In this document: in pieces, positions 1 to 8,542 of the stretch | How positions within the stretch are numbered: the stretch's first letter is position 1 | Layout: each line of letters starts with the position of its first letter | Assembly (NCBI GenBank): GCA_900320845.1 | Contig: ONTS01000016.1 | Span: 6,240 to 56,819, forward strand | Origin: an uncultured Prevotellaceae bacterium | GTDB taxonomy: Bacteria > Bacteroidota > Bacteroidia > Bacteroidales > Bacteroidaceae | Length of the DNA stretch: 50,580 nt | Reading direction: 5' to 3' | The notes under the pieces: model-generated | The model's input: the letters and a program-made list of their open reading frames with translations, nothing else | Told to the model about the DNA's origin: nothing | The model's database searches: none | Translations under genes and position numbers: made by a program

Positions 1-2
1 AA

Positions 3-214
3 ATGAAGGTGTTCATTTTGTATTGTATTCCGCCTTGCACTCCTCTTCCTTGTTTTCTTGGCGAAGGTAGGCTGCGGCTCAACAATAAAAATGAAGGTGT
101 TCATTTTGTATTGTATTCGCCTTGCACTCCTCTGCCTTGTTTTCTTGGCGAAGGTAGGCTGCGGCTCAACAATAAAAATGAAGGTGTTCATTTTGTATTG
201 TATTCGCCTTGCAC
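3..214 (+). repeat. Tandem promoter-bearing repeat, two full copies and one partial copy
   Basis: A unit beginning ATGAAGGTGTTCATTTTG is repeated head to tail: copy 1 at 3-90 (88 bases), copy 2 at 91-177 (87 bases), and a partial copy 3 from 178. Copies 1 and 2 are nearly identical, differing by an extra C and by TCTTCC versus TCTGCC. Copy 3 follows the same text through GCCTTGCACT and then changes to ACCTTTGCCG, which creates a full -7 box. Copies 1 and 2 continue instead with a tail ending in CTGCGGCTCAACAATAAA. The repeat is open in several frames but does not look like protein. I read it as a duplicated upstream promoter module. Confidence 0.85.
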
Positions 215-222
215 TACCTTTG
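191..222 (+). promoter_or_regulatory. Bacteroidota-type promoter in the third repeat copy
   Basis: TTTTG at 191-195 and TACCTTTG at 215-222 are 19 bases apart, matching the -33/-7 pattern of the Bacteroidota primary sigma factor. Transcription would start near 229, almost at the ATG of the next gene (231), so that message would be nearly leaderless. Copies 1 and 2 of the repeat keep the -33 half but not the -7 half. Confidence 0.65.
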
Positions 223-230
223 CCGTTACT

Positions 231-434
231 ATGACACAACGTTCCTGTCTTCTATTATTTCTGGCAGTGCTCGTGGTGAGCACATGCGTGTACATTGTTA
301 CTCAGTCGATATGGATGTCGGCTGGTATCATGATTATCATCATGCTCATCGATGCCGCTCTGGCACAGTATGACCGTAAGCGGCAGCGCGAGAAAGCAGA
401 GAAAGAATTACACGAAAAAGAAAACAATGACTGA
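231..434 (+). CDS. Small membrane protein of unknown function
   Basis: A 67-residue protein starting at ATG 231. The frame is open further upstream, but only through the tandem repeat, so I chose 231. Residues about 5-25 and 27-44 are hydrophobic and look like two membrane segments. They are followed by a highly charged tail rich in Lys, Arg and Glu. Its last 8 bases overlap the start of the kinase gene, which suggests translational coupling. No motif reveals a function. The predicted transcription start lies within a few bases of the ATG, so initiation could be leaderless or could use a later codon. Confidence 0.5.
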   Translation: MTQRSCLLLFLAVLVVSTCVYIVTQSIWMSAGIMIIIMLIDAALAQYDRKRQREKAEKELHEKENND

Positions 435-1908
435 CCAACGCGCTATACTCGGACAATTATATAAATCGTATACGGGCAAGGAGGCCGTACGCATCGATGT
501 CATCACCGGGTCTGGCAGCAACAGGTTCTATTGCCGTCTGTTCGATGCCGAGGGACAATCGCTCATCGGGGTCATCGGCAACGATGCTGACGAGAACCAT
601 GCCTTCATCTACCTGGCACAACACTTTGCCGAGCGTGGACTACCGGTGCCACAGGTGTTGGCAGAGGACAAGGCCGCGAAAGCCTACCTGCAGACCGACC
701 TCGGCACCCTGTCCCTCTTCGATGCCGTGAGCACCGGGCGACAGCGAGGCGGACAGTACAGCGATGAAGAGATAAGCCTGCTTGCCGACACCATACGTCT
801 GCTGCCACGCATACAGTTGGAAGGGGCAGAAGGATTGGACTGGACGCAGTGCTATCCGCAGCATACCTTCGACCGCGAGGGGATGATGTTCGACCTCAAC
901 TACTTCAAATACTGCCTGCTTAAGTTGCAGGGCGTAGAGTTTAATGAGGTGAAACTCGAAGCCGAGTTCCGCCGTTTGGTCGACGATTTGTGTGCTGCCG
1001 ATGACCCGCGAGGGTTCATGTATCGTGACTTCCAGGCGCGCAACATCATGCTCACCACCGACGGCAAGCCGCAGCTCATCGACTTTCAGGGTGGACGCCG
1101 TGGACCCATCTACTATGATGTGGCATCGTTCTTATGGCAGGCGTCGGCGCAATATCCCGACACGTTGCGCGAAAGGCTCATCGACATCTACCGTCAGGAG
1201 GCAGCGCACTATGTGCCTTTGTCCGATGCTGACACCTTCCGCCAGCGGTTGCTGCTCTTCGTCTTTTTCCGCATGCTGCAGGTGCTGGGTGCCTATGGCT
1301 TCCGCGGACTCCATCAGAAGAAGGAACACTTCATAGCCAGTCTGCCACCGGCACTGAAACAGGCACTCGCCGTGGCACAACAGATTGATGCTCCCTATCC
1401 ATATATACGTCAGCTGCTCGAACACGTATCGGCAGACATGGCAGACAAGGATGCTGCAGGTGCCGACAACAGCAACGATGCTACACAACCGCAATGCCTT
1501 ACGGTGACGATATGGAGTTTCTCCTATAAGAAAGGCATACCCGCCGATACCTCCGGCAATGGTGGAGGGTATGTGTTCGACTGCCGAGGCTCGCACAACC
1601 CAGGCAGATATGAGCAGTATAAGAAACTGACCGGGCTCGACGATGCCGTCATGAAGTTCATAGAAGAAGACGGTGAGGTGCCGGCATTCCTGCAACAGGT
1701 ATACCGCCTCTCCGACGCACACGTCCAACGCTATATAGAGAGAGGATTTACCTCGCTTTTCTTCGCCTTCGGATGCACCGGAGGCCAGCACCGCAGTGTC
1801 TACTGCGCACAACATCTGGCAGAATATCTGCACGGAAGATATCCCGTTCGTGTCCGTCTCTGCCACCGCGAACAAGACATATACACCGAGTTGCCCCTAC
1901 AACCATGA
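427..1908 (+). CDS. AmgK-like amino-sugar kinase fused to a RapZ C-terminal domain
   Basis: A 493-residue cytoplasmic protein. Residues about 1-340 form an aminoglycoside-phosphotransferase-type kinase fold: a glycine-containing loop (TGSGSNRFY), the catalytic loop YRDFQARN with D201 and N206, and the metal-binding IDF at 218-220. Residues about 358-493 match the RapZ C-terminal domain, including SFSYKKGIP and GCTGGQHRS (from about 449). The kinase part resembles AmgK, which phosphorylates N-acetylmuramate or GlcNAc at C1 in peptidoglycan recycling. The RapZ C-terminal domain binds glucosamine-6-phosphate in enterobacteria. A MurU-like partner lies 22 kb away at 24054. The 8-base overlap with the preceding gene and 4-base overlap with tsaC suggest an operon. 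The substrate is inferred, not shown. Confidence 0.75.
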   Translation: MTDQRAILGQLYKSYTGKEAVRIDVITGSGSNRFYCRLFDAEGQSLIGVIGNDADENHAFIYLAQHFAERGLPVPQVLAEDKAAKAYLQTDLGTLSLFDAVSTGRQRGGQYSDEEISLLADTIRLLPRIQLEGAEGLDWTQCYPQHTFDREGMMFDLNYFKYCLLKLQGVEFNEVKLEAEFRRLVDDLCAADDPRGFMYRDFQARNIMLTTDGKPQLIDFQGGRRGPIYYDVASFLWQASAQYPDTLRERLIDIYRQEAAHYVPLSDADTFRQRLLLFVFFRMLQVLGAYGFRGLHQKKEHFIASLPPALKQALAVAQQIDAPYPYIRQLLEHVSADMADKDAAGADNSNDATQPQCLTVTIWSFSYKKGIPADTSGNGGGYVFDCRGSHNPGRYEQYKKLTGLDDAVMKFIEEDGEVPAFLQQVYRLSDAHVQRYIERGFTSLFFAFGCTGGQHRSVYCAQHLAEYLHGRYPVRVRLCHREQDIYTELPLQP

Positions 1909-2507
1909 CACATAGACAACCCACCCCCTCCATTCCTCCCTCTTACGCTGCCGACATTCGCGAGGCCGTGGAGGTGTTGCGCCGCGGCGGCATCATCCTC
2001 TATCCCACCGACACCATCTGGGGTATCGGTTGCGATGCCACCAATGAAGAGGCCGTGCAGCGCATCTATGCCCTGAAGCAGCGCCAGGACAGCAAGGCGA
2101 TGATATGCCTCGTCGACAGCGATGCCCGTCTGCAACGCTATGTGCGTGATGTGCCAGATGTGGCATGGCAGTTGTTCGACGCTGCCGTGCGCCCCACGAC
2201 AGTCATCCTCGATGGTGCCGTAGGACTGGCGCCCAACCTCCTTGCCGACGACGGCAGTGTGGCACTGCGCATCACGCAGGAGACGTTCTCTCGCGAGCTA
2301 TGCTACCGCTTTCAGCGTCCCCTTGTGTCCACCAGTGCTAACATCAGCGGACAACCTGCAGCCAATACATTCCACGACATCGACCCGTCGTTGCTGGAGC
2401 AGGTGGACTATGTGTGCCGAAGCCGACGCGGTGAACGCCAACGACAGAAGCCGTCGAGCATCATCAAACTCACCCGCCACGGCGAGGTGACCATCATACG
2501 CCCCTGA
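1905..2507 (+). CDS. tsaC: Threonylcarbamoyl-AMP synthase (TsaC/Sua5/YrdC family)
   Basis: A 200-residue YrdC-fold protein that makes threonylcarbamoyl-AMP from threonine, bicarbonate and ATP for t6A37 modification of ANN-decoding tRNAs. Family signatures visible are GGIILYPTDTIWGIGCDA near the N-terminus, the KQR..SKAM segment, and LVSTSANISGQPA in the C-terminal half. It lacks the extra C-terminal Sua5 domain, so it is the short TsaC-like form. The start ATG at 1905 overlaps the upstream stop (ATGA arrangement). A longer frame reaching back to 1773 only overlaps the kinase gene. It ends 4 bases before the channel gene. Confidence 0.9.
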   Translation: MTHRQPTPSIPPSYAADIREAVEVLRRGGIILYPTDTIWGIGCDATNEEAVQRIYALKQRQDSKAMICLVDSDARLQRYVRDVPDVAWQLFDAAVRPTTVILDGAVGLAPNLLADDGSVALRITQETFSRELCYRFQRPLVSTSANISGQPAANTFHDIDPSLLEQVDYVCRSRRGERQRQKPSSIIKLTRHGEVTIIRP

Positions 2508-2511
2508 CATC

Positions 2512-4305
2512 ATGCCTACAACCGATACTCCCACACTGTTCCAGCGTCTGCTCGCATGGCGCGAACGCAAGATGACCGACCGACAGCTCACCATCGTGCT
2601 GAGTTTCGTCATCGGAGTGTTGGCTGCATTGTCTGCCTATGTGTTACATACGCTCATCAGTTTCATAGCCCGATGGCTCACGCAGGGCTTCGACGACGAC
2701 AGCATCAACTGGCTCTACCTGCTGTTGCCCATGATCGGCATCCTGCTGACAATGCTCTTTGTGCGCTATGTGGTGAAAGACAACATCAGTCACGGCATCA
2801 CGCGCATACTCTATGCCATGAGTAGCAAGCAGGGACGGCTGAAGAGGCACAACTGCTGGAGCTCTATCTTCGCTTCTGCCATCACCATCGGCTTCGGTGG
2901 TTCGGTGGGAGCCGAGGCTCCTATCGTGCTGACAGGCTCGGCGATAGGCAGCAACATCGGAAGGCTGTTCGGGCTGGATGGCCGCCGTCTGCTCCTTCTC
3001 ATAGGCTGCGGTGCCACGGCTGCCATAGCAGGCATCTTCAAGGCTCCACTCGCAGGACTCGTCTTCACTGTTGAGGTGCTGATGATAGACATGACCATGT
3101 CGTCGCTGCTGCCTATCCTTGTTGCCAGTGTCACGGCAACGTGCACCACCTACCTGCTCACCGGCACGGAGTCGCTCTTCAGCGTACAGATAGCCGACTA
3201 CAGACTGATGGAATGTCTGCCTGCAGGAGCCGTGCTCGGCATATTGTGCGGACTGGTGAGCCTGTATTTCATCCGCACGATGAACCTCTGCGAGGGATTC
3301 TTCGCACGACTCAGCAACCATCCATACCTGAGATGGATGATAGGAGGACTCGTTCTCAGCGTACTCATCCTCTTCTTCCCATCACTCTATGGCGAAGGCT
3401 ACAACAGCCTGAACATACTGATGAGCGGCGACAGCAGTGCCTGGCATAACCTGATGGCCAATTCGCTCTTTTATGACTATGACCATCTGCTGCTACTCTA
3501 TGTAGGACTGGTCATTCTTACCAAGGTCTTTGCCACCTCAGCCACCAATGGCGGTGGCGGTGTGGGCGGAACCTTCGCACCTTCGCTCTTCGTGGGTGGC
3601 TTCGGCGGTTTCCTCTTTGCCCGCCTGTGGAACGTTTATGCTATAGGACCGGAACTGTCGGAAGCTAACTTCACCCTGCTCGGCATGGCAGGCGTGATGG
3701 CAGGCGTGATGCATGCCCCGCTAACAGGCATATTCCTCATTGCTGAACTCACTGGCGGCTATCAGATGCTGCTGCCACTCATGGTGGTAAGCATCTGCGC
3801 CTACCTCACCATCATCGTCTTTGAGCCCCATAGTATCTACGGCATGCGTCTGGCACGTGAAGGAAAACTCCTCACACATCACACCGATGAGTCGATACTG
3901 CGCCTGATGAATGTTGACGACATTATCGAAAACGAAGATGTGGCTGTGTTGCCCGACACTTCACTGGGAGACATCGTGCAATCCATCAGCCGCAGTTCCA
4001 AGAGCTATATCGCCGTGGTCGACCAAGGTGGACGACTGTTGGGAGAGTTAGACGTCATCCGTCTGCGTAAGGTGCTGTTCCGTGTGGAGCTCTATCAGCA
4101 TTTCACTGCCAATCAGCTTATGACACCGCCTGTGGCACAGCTCCTGCATACCGACCCTGTTCAGGAGGTGATGGACACCTTTGAGCGGACAGGTGCGCAC
4201 CAGCTTCCCGTAGTGGACGGCGACGGTGTGCTGAAAGGATATATCATCCGCAGCCGCCTGTACATCACCTACCGACAGATGGTGGCTGACTATAGCACAG
4301 AGTGA
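2512..4305 (+). CDS. ClC-family chloride channel/transporter with two CBS domains
   Basis: A 597-residue inner-membrane protein. The membrane part (about residues 20-450) carries the ClC anion-pathway signatures GSVGAEAP (from about 130, with the gating-type Glu retained) and GGGVGGTFAP (from about 346). Residues about 465-590 form two CBS domains (DIIENEDVAVLPDTSLGDIV and QLMTPPVAQLLHTDPVQEVM), which normally bind adenine nucleotides and control gating. The first motif differs from the canonical GxEGP (GAEAP here), so whether it is a channel or an H+/Cl- exchanger is unclear. It follows tsaC by 4 bases and is probably co-transcribed. Confidence 0.9.
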   Translation: MPTTDTPTLFQRLLAWRERKMTDRQLTIVLSFVIGVLAALSAYVLHTLISFIARWLTQGFDDDSINWLYLLLPMIGILLTMLFVRYVVKDNISHGITRILYAMSSKQGRLKRHNCWSSIFASAITIGFGGSVGAEAPIVLTGSAIGSNIGRLFGLDGRRLLLLIGCGATAAIAGIFKAPLAGLVFTVEVLMIDMTMSSLLPILVASVTATCTTYLLTGTESLFSVQIADYRLMECLPAGAVLGILCGLVSLYFIRTMNLCEGFFARLSNHPYLRWMIGGLVLSVLILFFPSLYGEGYNSLNILMSGDSSAWHNLMANSLFYDYDHLLLLYVGLVILTKVFATSATNGGGGVGGTFAPSLFVGGFGGFLFARLWNVYAIGPELSEANFTLLGMAGVMAGVMHAPLTGIFLIAELTGGYQMLLPLMVVSICAYLTIIVFEPHSIYGMRLAREGKLLTHHTDESILRLMNVDDIIENEDVAVLPDTSLGDIVQSISRSSKSYIAVVDQGGRLLGELDVIRLRKVLFRVELYQHFTANQLMTPPVAQLLHTDPVQEVMDTFERTGAHQLPVVDGDGVLKGYIIRSRLYITYRQMVADYSTE

Positions 4306-4379
4306 GTCCTATAGGACGAGAAATGTAGTGTCCGCTTCCTCTTTCCATTCCCCCTTCATGGCTTAAAAGAACATTTACA

Positions 4380-5354
4380 ATGAATAAATCCGACCTTCGT
4401 ATCGTCTTCATGGGCACGCCTGAGTTTGCCGTGGGCACCCTGCGCGCCTTGGTAGAAAACCAGTATCCAGTTGTAGGTGTCGTCACACAACCCGACCGTC
4501 CCGTCGGAAGACATGGCAATACGCTTCAGCCGCCGGCAGTGAAGCAGTATGCCTTGGAACATGACATCCCCGTATTGCAGCCCGAGAAGATGAAGGACGA
4601 AGCCTTCCTGGCGCAGCTGCGTGCCCTGCGCCCCAACCTGCAGGTAGTAGTCGCCTTCCGTATGTTGCCCGAAGTGGTATGGGCACTGCCAGAGTACGGC
4701 ACCTTTAATGTTCATGCCTCCCTGCTTCCACGCTATCGTGGCGCTGCACCCATAAACTGGGCCATCATCAATGGCGAGACAAAGACAGGTGTCACCACCT
4801 TCTTCCTCGACCACGAAATTGACACGGGACGTATCATCATGCAGCAGGAATTGCCCATACCGCCCCAAGCCGATGTGGAGACCATGTACAATCAGCTGAT
4901 GGAAGCAGGAGCACAGTTGGCACTGCGCACCATAGACAGTGTGTTGCAGCACGACGGATGCCCGCCGACAAGGGAGCAGAGCATCTCGGAAGAAGAGGAG
5001 ACGCTGCCCGCAGCACCGAAACTATTTAAGGAAACATGTCGCATAGACTGGCAACGTACGGCAACGGAGGTACACAACTTTATCCGTGGACTATCGCCTA
5101 TACCTGGAGCATGGGCTCCACTCATCCTACCCGACGGCAAAGATGCCACCATTAAAATATATCGCGCGCGCGTAATGGAGGAAGACCTGGGTGCCGAGAT
5201 GGGTACTCTGAGCGTGGAGAGCGGTCGTCTCTTTGCCGCATGTGGCGAAGGAACCATCGAAATTCTTGAGCTTCAGCTGTCAGGCAAACGCCGTATGACA
5301 GCCAAAGACTTCCTCAACGGCACACGAGGTGTCGAACAATGGCGGATGGAGTAG
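4380..5354 (+). CDS. fmt: Methionyl-tRNA formyltransferase
   Basis: A 324-residue enzyme, normal length for Fmt, that formylates Met-tRNA(fMet) from 10-formyl-tetrahydrofolate for translation initiation. The N-terminal formyltransferase domain begins RIVFMGTPEFAV and carries NVHASLLPRYRGAAPINWAI with the conserved Asn/His and the SLLP folate-binding loop, then DHEIDTGRI. The C-terminal half is the tRNA-binding barrel, with the usual IRGLSPIPGAW segment. It lies 74 bases after the channel gene and is followed by a strong bidirectional terminator, so it is probably the last gene of the left operon. Confidence 0.95.
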   Translation: MNKSDLRIVFMGTPEFAVGTLRALVENQYPVVGVVTQPDRPVGRHGNTLQPPAVKQYALEHDIPVLQPEKMKDEAFLAQLRALRPNLQVVVAFRMLPEVVWALPEYGTFNVHASLLPRYRGAAPINWAIINGETKTGVTTFFLDHEIDTGRIIMQQELPIPPQADVETMYNQLMEAGAQLALRTIDSVLQHDGCPPTREQSISEEEETLPAAPKLFKETCRIDWQRTATEVHNFIRGLSPIPGAWAPLILPDGKDATIKIYRARVMEEDLGAEMGTLSVESGRLFAACGEGTIEILELQLSGKRRMTAKDFLNGTRGVEQWRME

Positions 5355-5394
5355 GGTAGAAGAAAAGTTCTTTGCCGAAAGCTATTGGAGCTAT

Positions 5395-5440
5395 AAACAA
5401 GAGGCATGCCGTTTTACTAAAATGGCATGCCTCTTATTAT
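5395..5440. terminator. Bidirectional intrinsic terminator between fmt and the VanW gene
   Basis: AAGAGGCATGCC (5399-5410) pairs perfectly with GGCATGCCTCTT (5424-5435). A G-U pair and an inner TTTT/AAAA stem extend this to about 17 pairs with a 3-base loop. It sits between the two convergent genes and serves both strands. Confidence 0.85.
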
Positions 5441-5446
5441 GGGTGG

Positions 5447-6280
5447 CTATCGTATCTGTTCTTTAGGGATAAGGTCGTAGTCGAACATTACTTCCGAATG
5501 GTTTTTCCAGTTCAGGGTGCGCTCTATCTGTTCCCCGTTGGCGCGGTTGTACGTCTCGCGGTAGATGCGCGACACACGGTAGAACTTCCCATTCTCCTCC
5601 TTATGGAAGTGGTGGTCCTCTTCCGTTATCTTATAAGTGAAAGGATATTCCTCCGTTGTGCGCAGTTCGGCACGTAGGTCATCGCCCTCACACCATGTGT
5701 GAACCTGTACCGGCTGTCGGGTGTCGTTGCGGAAACGCAGGTCGATGAAGTTCCAGTTTACCGATGTTCCAGCGCTGTAGGGTACGCGCACGCCATTAGG
5801 GTCCGGAGCCAGCGCATCGGAGTGGTGATGCAACTCGGTAATTGTCATCGGACTATGCAGGAAGAGCAGACACAGCGTGTTGGCAAGGTTACACAACCCT
5901 CCGCCTACACCGGCAACTAATCGGCCGTTGACCAGTACGCGCCCGTCGGCAAAGCCGTTGCGCTTCGACGTCTTGCCCACCAGCTGCCAGAAGGAGAAAG
6001 TCTCACCAGGTTGTACCATGATGCCGTCGATGCGGCTGCATGCCAGTCGGATATTGTCCGCCTTGTTCTGCTGCAACACAGGGTCGATACCCGGTCCGCG
6101 CTTTATCATATTGCCCGCATGCGAACTCACCACTACAGGCAACATCTCCGTTTGTTTAGTACGGGCAAAGCGTTCCTTGCTCAAGGCATTCTTCACCTTG
6201 CGCTTCCAAATCTCTTTTTGCAGCGAAATGTAATACGTCGCCGGACTTATCTCGCAGAACAGTCGTCGTTGTTTAGGCAT
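5447..6280 (-). CDS. VanW-family protein
   Basis: A 277-residue protein whose central part has the VanW signatures: PGETFSFWQLVGKTS, a glycine run GVGGGLCNLANTL, then HSDALAP and a VNWNFIDLRFRN strand. VanW was named from vancomycin-resistance clusters, but family members are widespread and their biochemical role is unknown, so this is not evidence of resistance. No clear signal peptide or membrane segment is visible. The gene stands alone between a terminator and the restriction cassette, with a plausible promoter at 6351-6344 on its own strand. Confidence 0.85.
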   Translation of the reverse strand: MPKQRRLFCEISPATYYISLQKEIWKRKVKNALSKERFARTKQTEMLPVVVSSHAGNMIKRGPGIDPVLQQNKADNIRLACSRIDGIMVQPGETFSFWQLVGKTSKRNGFADGRVLVNGRLVAGVGGGLCNLANTLCLLFLHSPMTITELHHHSDALAPDPNGVRVPYSAGTSVNWNFIDLRFRNDTRQPVQVHTWCEGDDLRAELRTTEEYPFTYKITEEDHHFHKEENGKFYRVSRIYRETYNRANGEQIERTLNWKNHSEVMFDYDLIPKEQIR

Positions 6281-6343
6281 GGGAAATATAATAAAGATGA
6301 TAGGGTGGGGTGTATGTGTATGACCATTGCTTTATTGTCGCAA

Positions 6344-6351
6344 CAAAGGTA
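6344..6351 (-). promoter_or_regulatory. -7 box of a probable promoter for the VanW gene
   Basis: Read on the minus strand this is TACCTTTG, a perfect TAnnTTTG box, about 65 bases upstream of the start codon. No TTG is found at the ideal distance upstream, so the -33 element is weak or absent. Confidence 0.5.
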
Positions 6352-6499
6352 AACAACTTTGTGGCAATGAATATGTCTTCAACAATAAGAAAAAGTTAGT
6401 ATTTTTTCTGCTTTCATCTTTTATTATTTAATAATTCTTCATATCTTCGCAGTCAAGAAACAGCAAAAGATAGATAAAGAGGTCTATACAAGTAGTTTA

Positions 6500-6553
6500 G
6501 ATGAAAAATACACCCCGAAGTTTGTATAGATATGGACTTCGGGTAATTTCATC
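6500..6553 (+). promoter_or_regulatory. Two-part inverted repeat upstream of the restriction-modification cassette
   Basis: GATGAAA (6500-6506) pairs with TTTCATC (6547-6553), and inside it CCCGAAGT (6514-6521) pairs with ACTTCGGG (6536-6543) around a 14-base loop. The structure ends 46 bases before the first methyltransferase ATG. It could be an operator, an attenuator, or a site for methyltransferase autoregulation. TAGTATTTG at 6566-6574 is a poor -7 candidate just downstream. The rest of 6281-6599 shows no gene. Confidence 0.4.
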
Positions 6554-6599
6554 CAAATGTAGGAATAGTATTTGAAAAAAGAAAATCATCACAGTGAAA

Positions 6600-7586
6600 A
6601 TGAAAGTGATTAGTTTATTTTCTGGTTGCGGCGGACTTGATCTTGGTTTTGAGAAAGCTGGTTTTAAGATACCTGTTGCAAATGAGTTTGACCCAACCAT
6701 CTATGAAACATTTAAAATAAATCATCCTAAAACAAAACTGATAGAAGGTGATATAAGAAAGATAGCCGAAGATGATTTTCCAAAAGAAATCGACGGCATC
6801 ATTGGCGGTCCTCCTTGCCAATCATGGTCGGAAGCAGGTGCATTACGCGGTATTGAAGACCAGCGCGGTCAGTTGTTCTATGACTATATAAGGGTGCTGA
6901 GGAAGACCCAGCCCAAATTTTTTTTAGCAGAAAATGTGAGCGGAATGCTTGCAAACAGGCACTCTTCGGCTGTTCAAAACATTCTTTCGTTATTCGACGA
7001 ATGTGGTTATGATGTTACTATGACCTTGGTCAATGCCAAAGATTATGGTGTGGCTCAAGAAAGGAAGAGGGTTTTTTACATAGGATTTAGGAAGGATTTG
7101 AAGGTAGACTTTAAGTTTCCAGAAGGTTCTACAAAGGATGATGATAAGAAAATCACCCTTAGGGATATTATCTGGGATTTACAGTTTACAGTAGTTCCTG
7201 CAGGAGAAAGAAACACTCACAATCCCGATGCCATTAACAACAACGAATATTTCACAGGAGCATATTCCCCTATATTCATGAGTCGTAATCGTGTAAAATC
7301 GTGGGACGAGCAAGCATTTACGGTTCAGGCTTCTGGTCGTCAATGCCAATTGCACCCTCAAGCACCCAAAATGGTTAAGTTTGGAAAAAACGATTGCAGG
7401 TTTGTTGAAGGAAAAGAAAGCCTGTACAGAAGAATGTCTATAAGGGAAGTCGCAAGGGTGCAAGGGTTCCCAGACGACTTCAAGTTTATATATCATAGCA
7501 CCAATGATGCATATAAAATGATAGGGAATGCCGTTCCGGTAAATTTAGCGTACGAAATAGCACAACAAATTAAAACATATTTGTGA
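6600..7586 (+). CDS. DNA (cytosine-5) methyltransferase, M.HaeIII-like
   Basis: A 328-residue C5-cytosine methyltransferase. Motif I is [12 protein letters not shown], motif IV is GGPPCQSWS with catalytic Cys73, motif VI contains ENV, and the C-terminal motif is [15 protein letters not shown]. The target-recognition segment [17 protein letters not shown] is, as far as I recall, the same as in M.HaeIII, so GGCC with methylation of the internal C is the likely specificity. I chose ATG 6600 over GTG 6594 because the protein then starts MKVISLF, parallel to MEVISLF of the second methyltransferase. It overlaps no gene upstream and is followed at once by the endonuclease gene. The block is AT-rich compared with its flanks. 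Confidence 0.92.
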   Translation: MKVISLFSGCGGLDLGFEKAGFKIPVANEFDPTIYETFKINHPKTKLIEGDIRKIAEDDFPKEIDGIIGGPPCQSWSEAGALRGIEDQRGQLFYDYIRVLRKTQPKFFLAENVSGMLANRHSSAVQNILSLFDECGYDVTMTLVNAKDYGVAQERKRVFYIGFRKDLKVDFKFPEGSTKDDDKKITLRDIIWDLQFTVVPAGERNTHNPDAINNNEYFTGAYSPIFMSRNRVKSWDEQAFTVQASGRQCQLHPQAPKMVKFGKNDCRFVEGKESLYRRMSIREVARVQGFPDDFKFIYHSTNDAYKMIGNAVPVNLAYEIAQQIKTYL

Positions 7587-7588
7587 TT

Positions 7589-8542
7589 ATGAGTAGTCGT
7601 AGTAATGATCAAGGCAGAGCCTATGAGTATATCACTTTGATTGAGTTGTTCAATCAAATCAGCAAGACACGGCCTGTAAAAATCATAGAAAACAGTAGTT
7701 TGGAAGCTGCAAAATCATCGTGGGAAGGTATGACAGTCATGATGCAGAACGTATTGACAATAAGCGCCAAGTCATTTATTCCTACTATTTTTGAGTTGGA
7801 GCCCCTCATTCTTGAAAATGACAATGACATTGTAGAATTGCTGATACAAAAGGATGTTGAAGGTGAAAAGGGCGACGTCAGAGATATATTGATAGTTAGA
7901 AGCGGAATCCAATGGGAAATAGGGCTAAGTATGAAGCATAATCACTTCGCTGTAAAACATAGCCGATTGTCTCCGAATATAGATTTCGGCTCAAAATGGT
8001 ATGGACATGCTTGTTCGCAAAACTATTGGAATGCCGTCAAACCCATCTTTGATTCTTTGAAGCAGGAAAAGGCGGCAGGCAAAAAATGGTCAGAGTTACC
8101 AGATAAAGCCGGCGATGTCTATATTCCCTTATTAAATGCATTCATGGCGGAAATCAAAGAATCCTATCAGCAATATAAAGACATCCCGACGAAAATGGTC
8201 GAGTATTTGCTGGGGGAATATGATTTCTATAAGATTATCAGTATTGACAGGGCTAAGATTACCCAAATCAATGCCTTCAATTTACATGGGACATTAAATA
8301 GTGATGCAAAGAAAGAAAAGGCAAGTGTCAAAATAGAAAAGACTCTTTTGCCTACTCGTATCGTACACTTCGGCTTTAAGCCTGATAGCGACAATACATT
8401 GGAATTGTACTTGGATAACGGATGGCAGTTTAGTTTCAGAATCCATAATGCTTCTACAAACGTTGAAAACAGCCTCAAGTTTGATATTCAAATTATCGGA
8501 ATGCCTGCGACAATTATAACTATTGATTGTAAATGGAAGTAA
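7589..8542 (+). CDS. HaeIII-family type II restriction endonuclease
   Basis: A 317-residue protein that matches the HaeIII endonuclease family along its whole length: NDQGRAYEY at the start, NSSLEAAKSSW, GDVRDILIVRSGIQWEIGLS, KHNHFAVKHSRLS, DNGWQFSFRIHNAST and PATIITI at the end. The GDVRDI and WEIGLSMKHN segments contain the acidic and Lys residues of a PD-(D/E)xK-like site, although I cannot assign them one by one. Predicted cleavage is at GGCC. ATG 7589 lies 2 bases after the upstream stop. A GTG at 7583 is possible but less likely. The stop overlaps the next methyltransferase start by 10 bases, so the three genes are tightly coupled. Confidence 0.88.
   Translation: MSSRSNDQGRAYEYITLIELFNQISKTRPVKIIENSSLEAAKSSWEGMTVMMQNVLTISAKSFIPTIFELEPLILENDNDIVELLIQKDVEGEKGDVRDILIVRSGIQWEIGLSMKHNHFAVKHSRLSPNIDFGSKWYGHACSQNYWNAVKPIFDSLKQEKAAGKKWSELPDKAGDVYIPLLNAFMAEIKESYQQYKDIPTKMVEYLLGEYDFYKIISIDRAKITQINAFNLHGTLNSDAKKEKASVKIEKTLLPTRIVHFGFKPDSDNTLELYLDNGWQFSFRIHNASTNVENSLKFDIQIIGMPATIITIDCKWK

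Noticed and set aside
1132-1875. Minus-strand open frame of 247 codons inside the kinase gene
   Set aside because: It is antisense to a well-supported gene and shows no protein motif.
5447-6280. VanW gene as evidence for vancomycin resistance
   Set aside because: No vanA/B/H/X/R/S genes are nearby, and VanW-domain proteins are common in bacteria without resistance.
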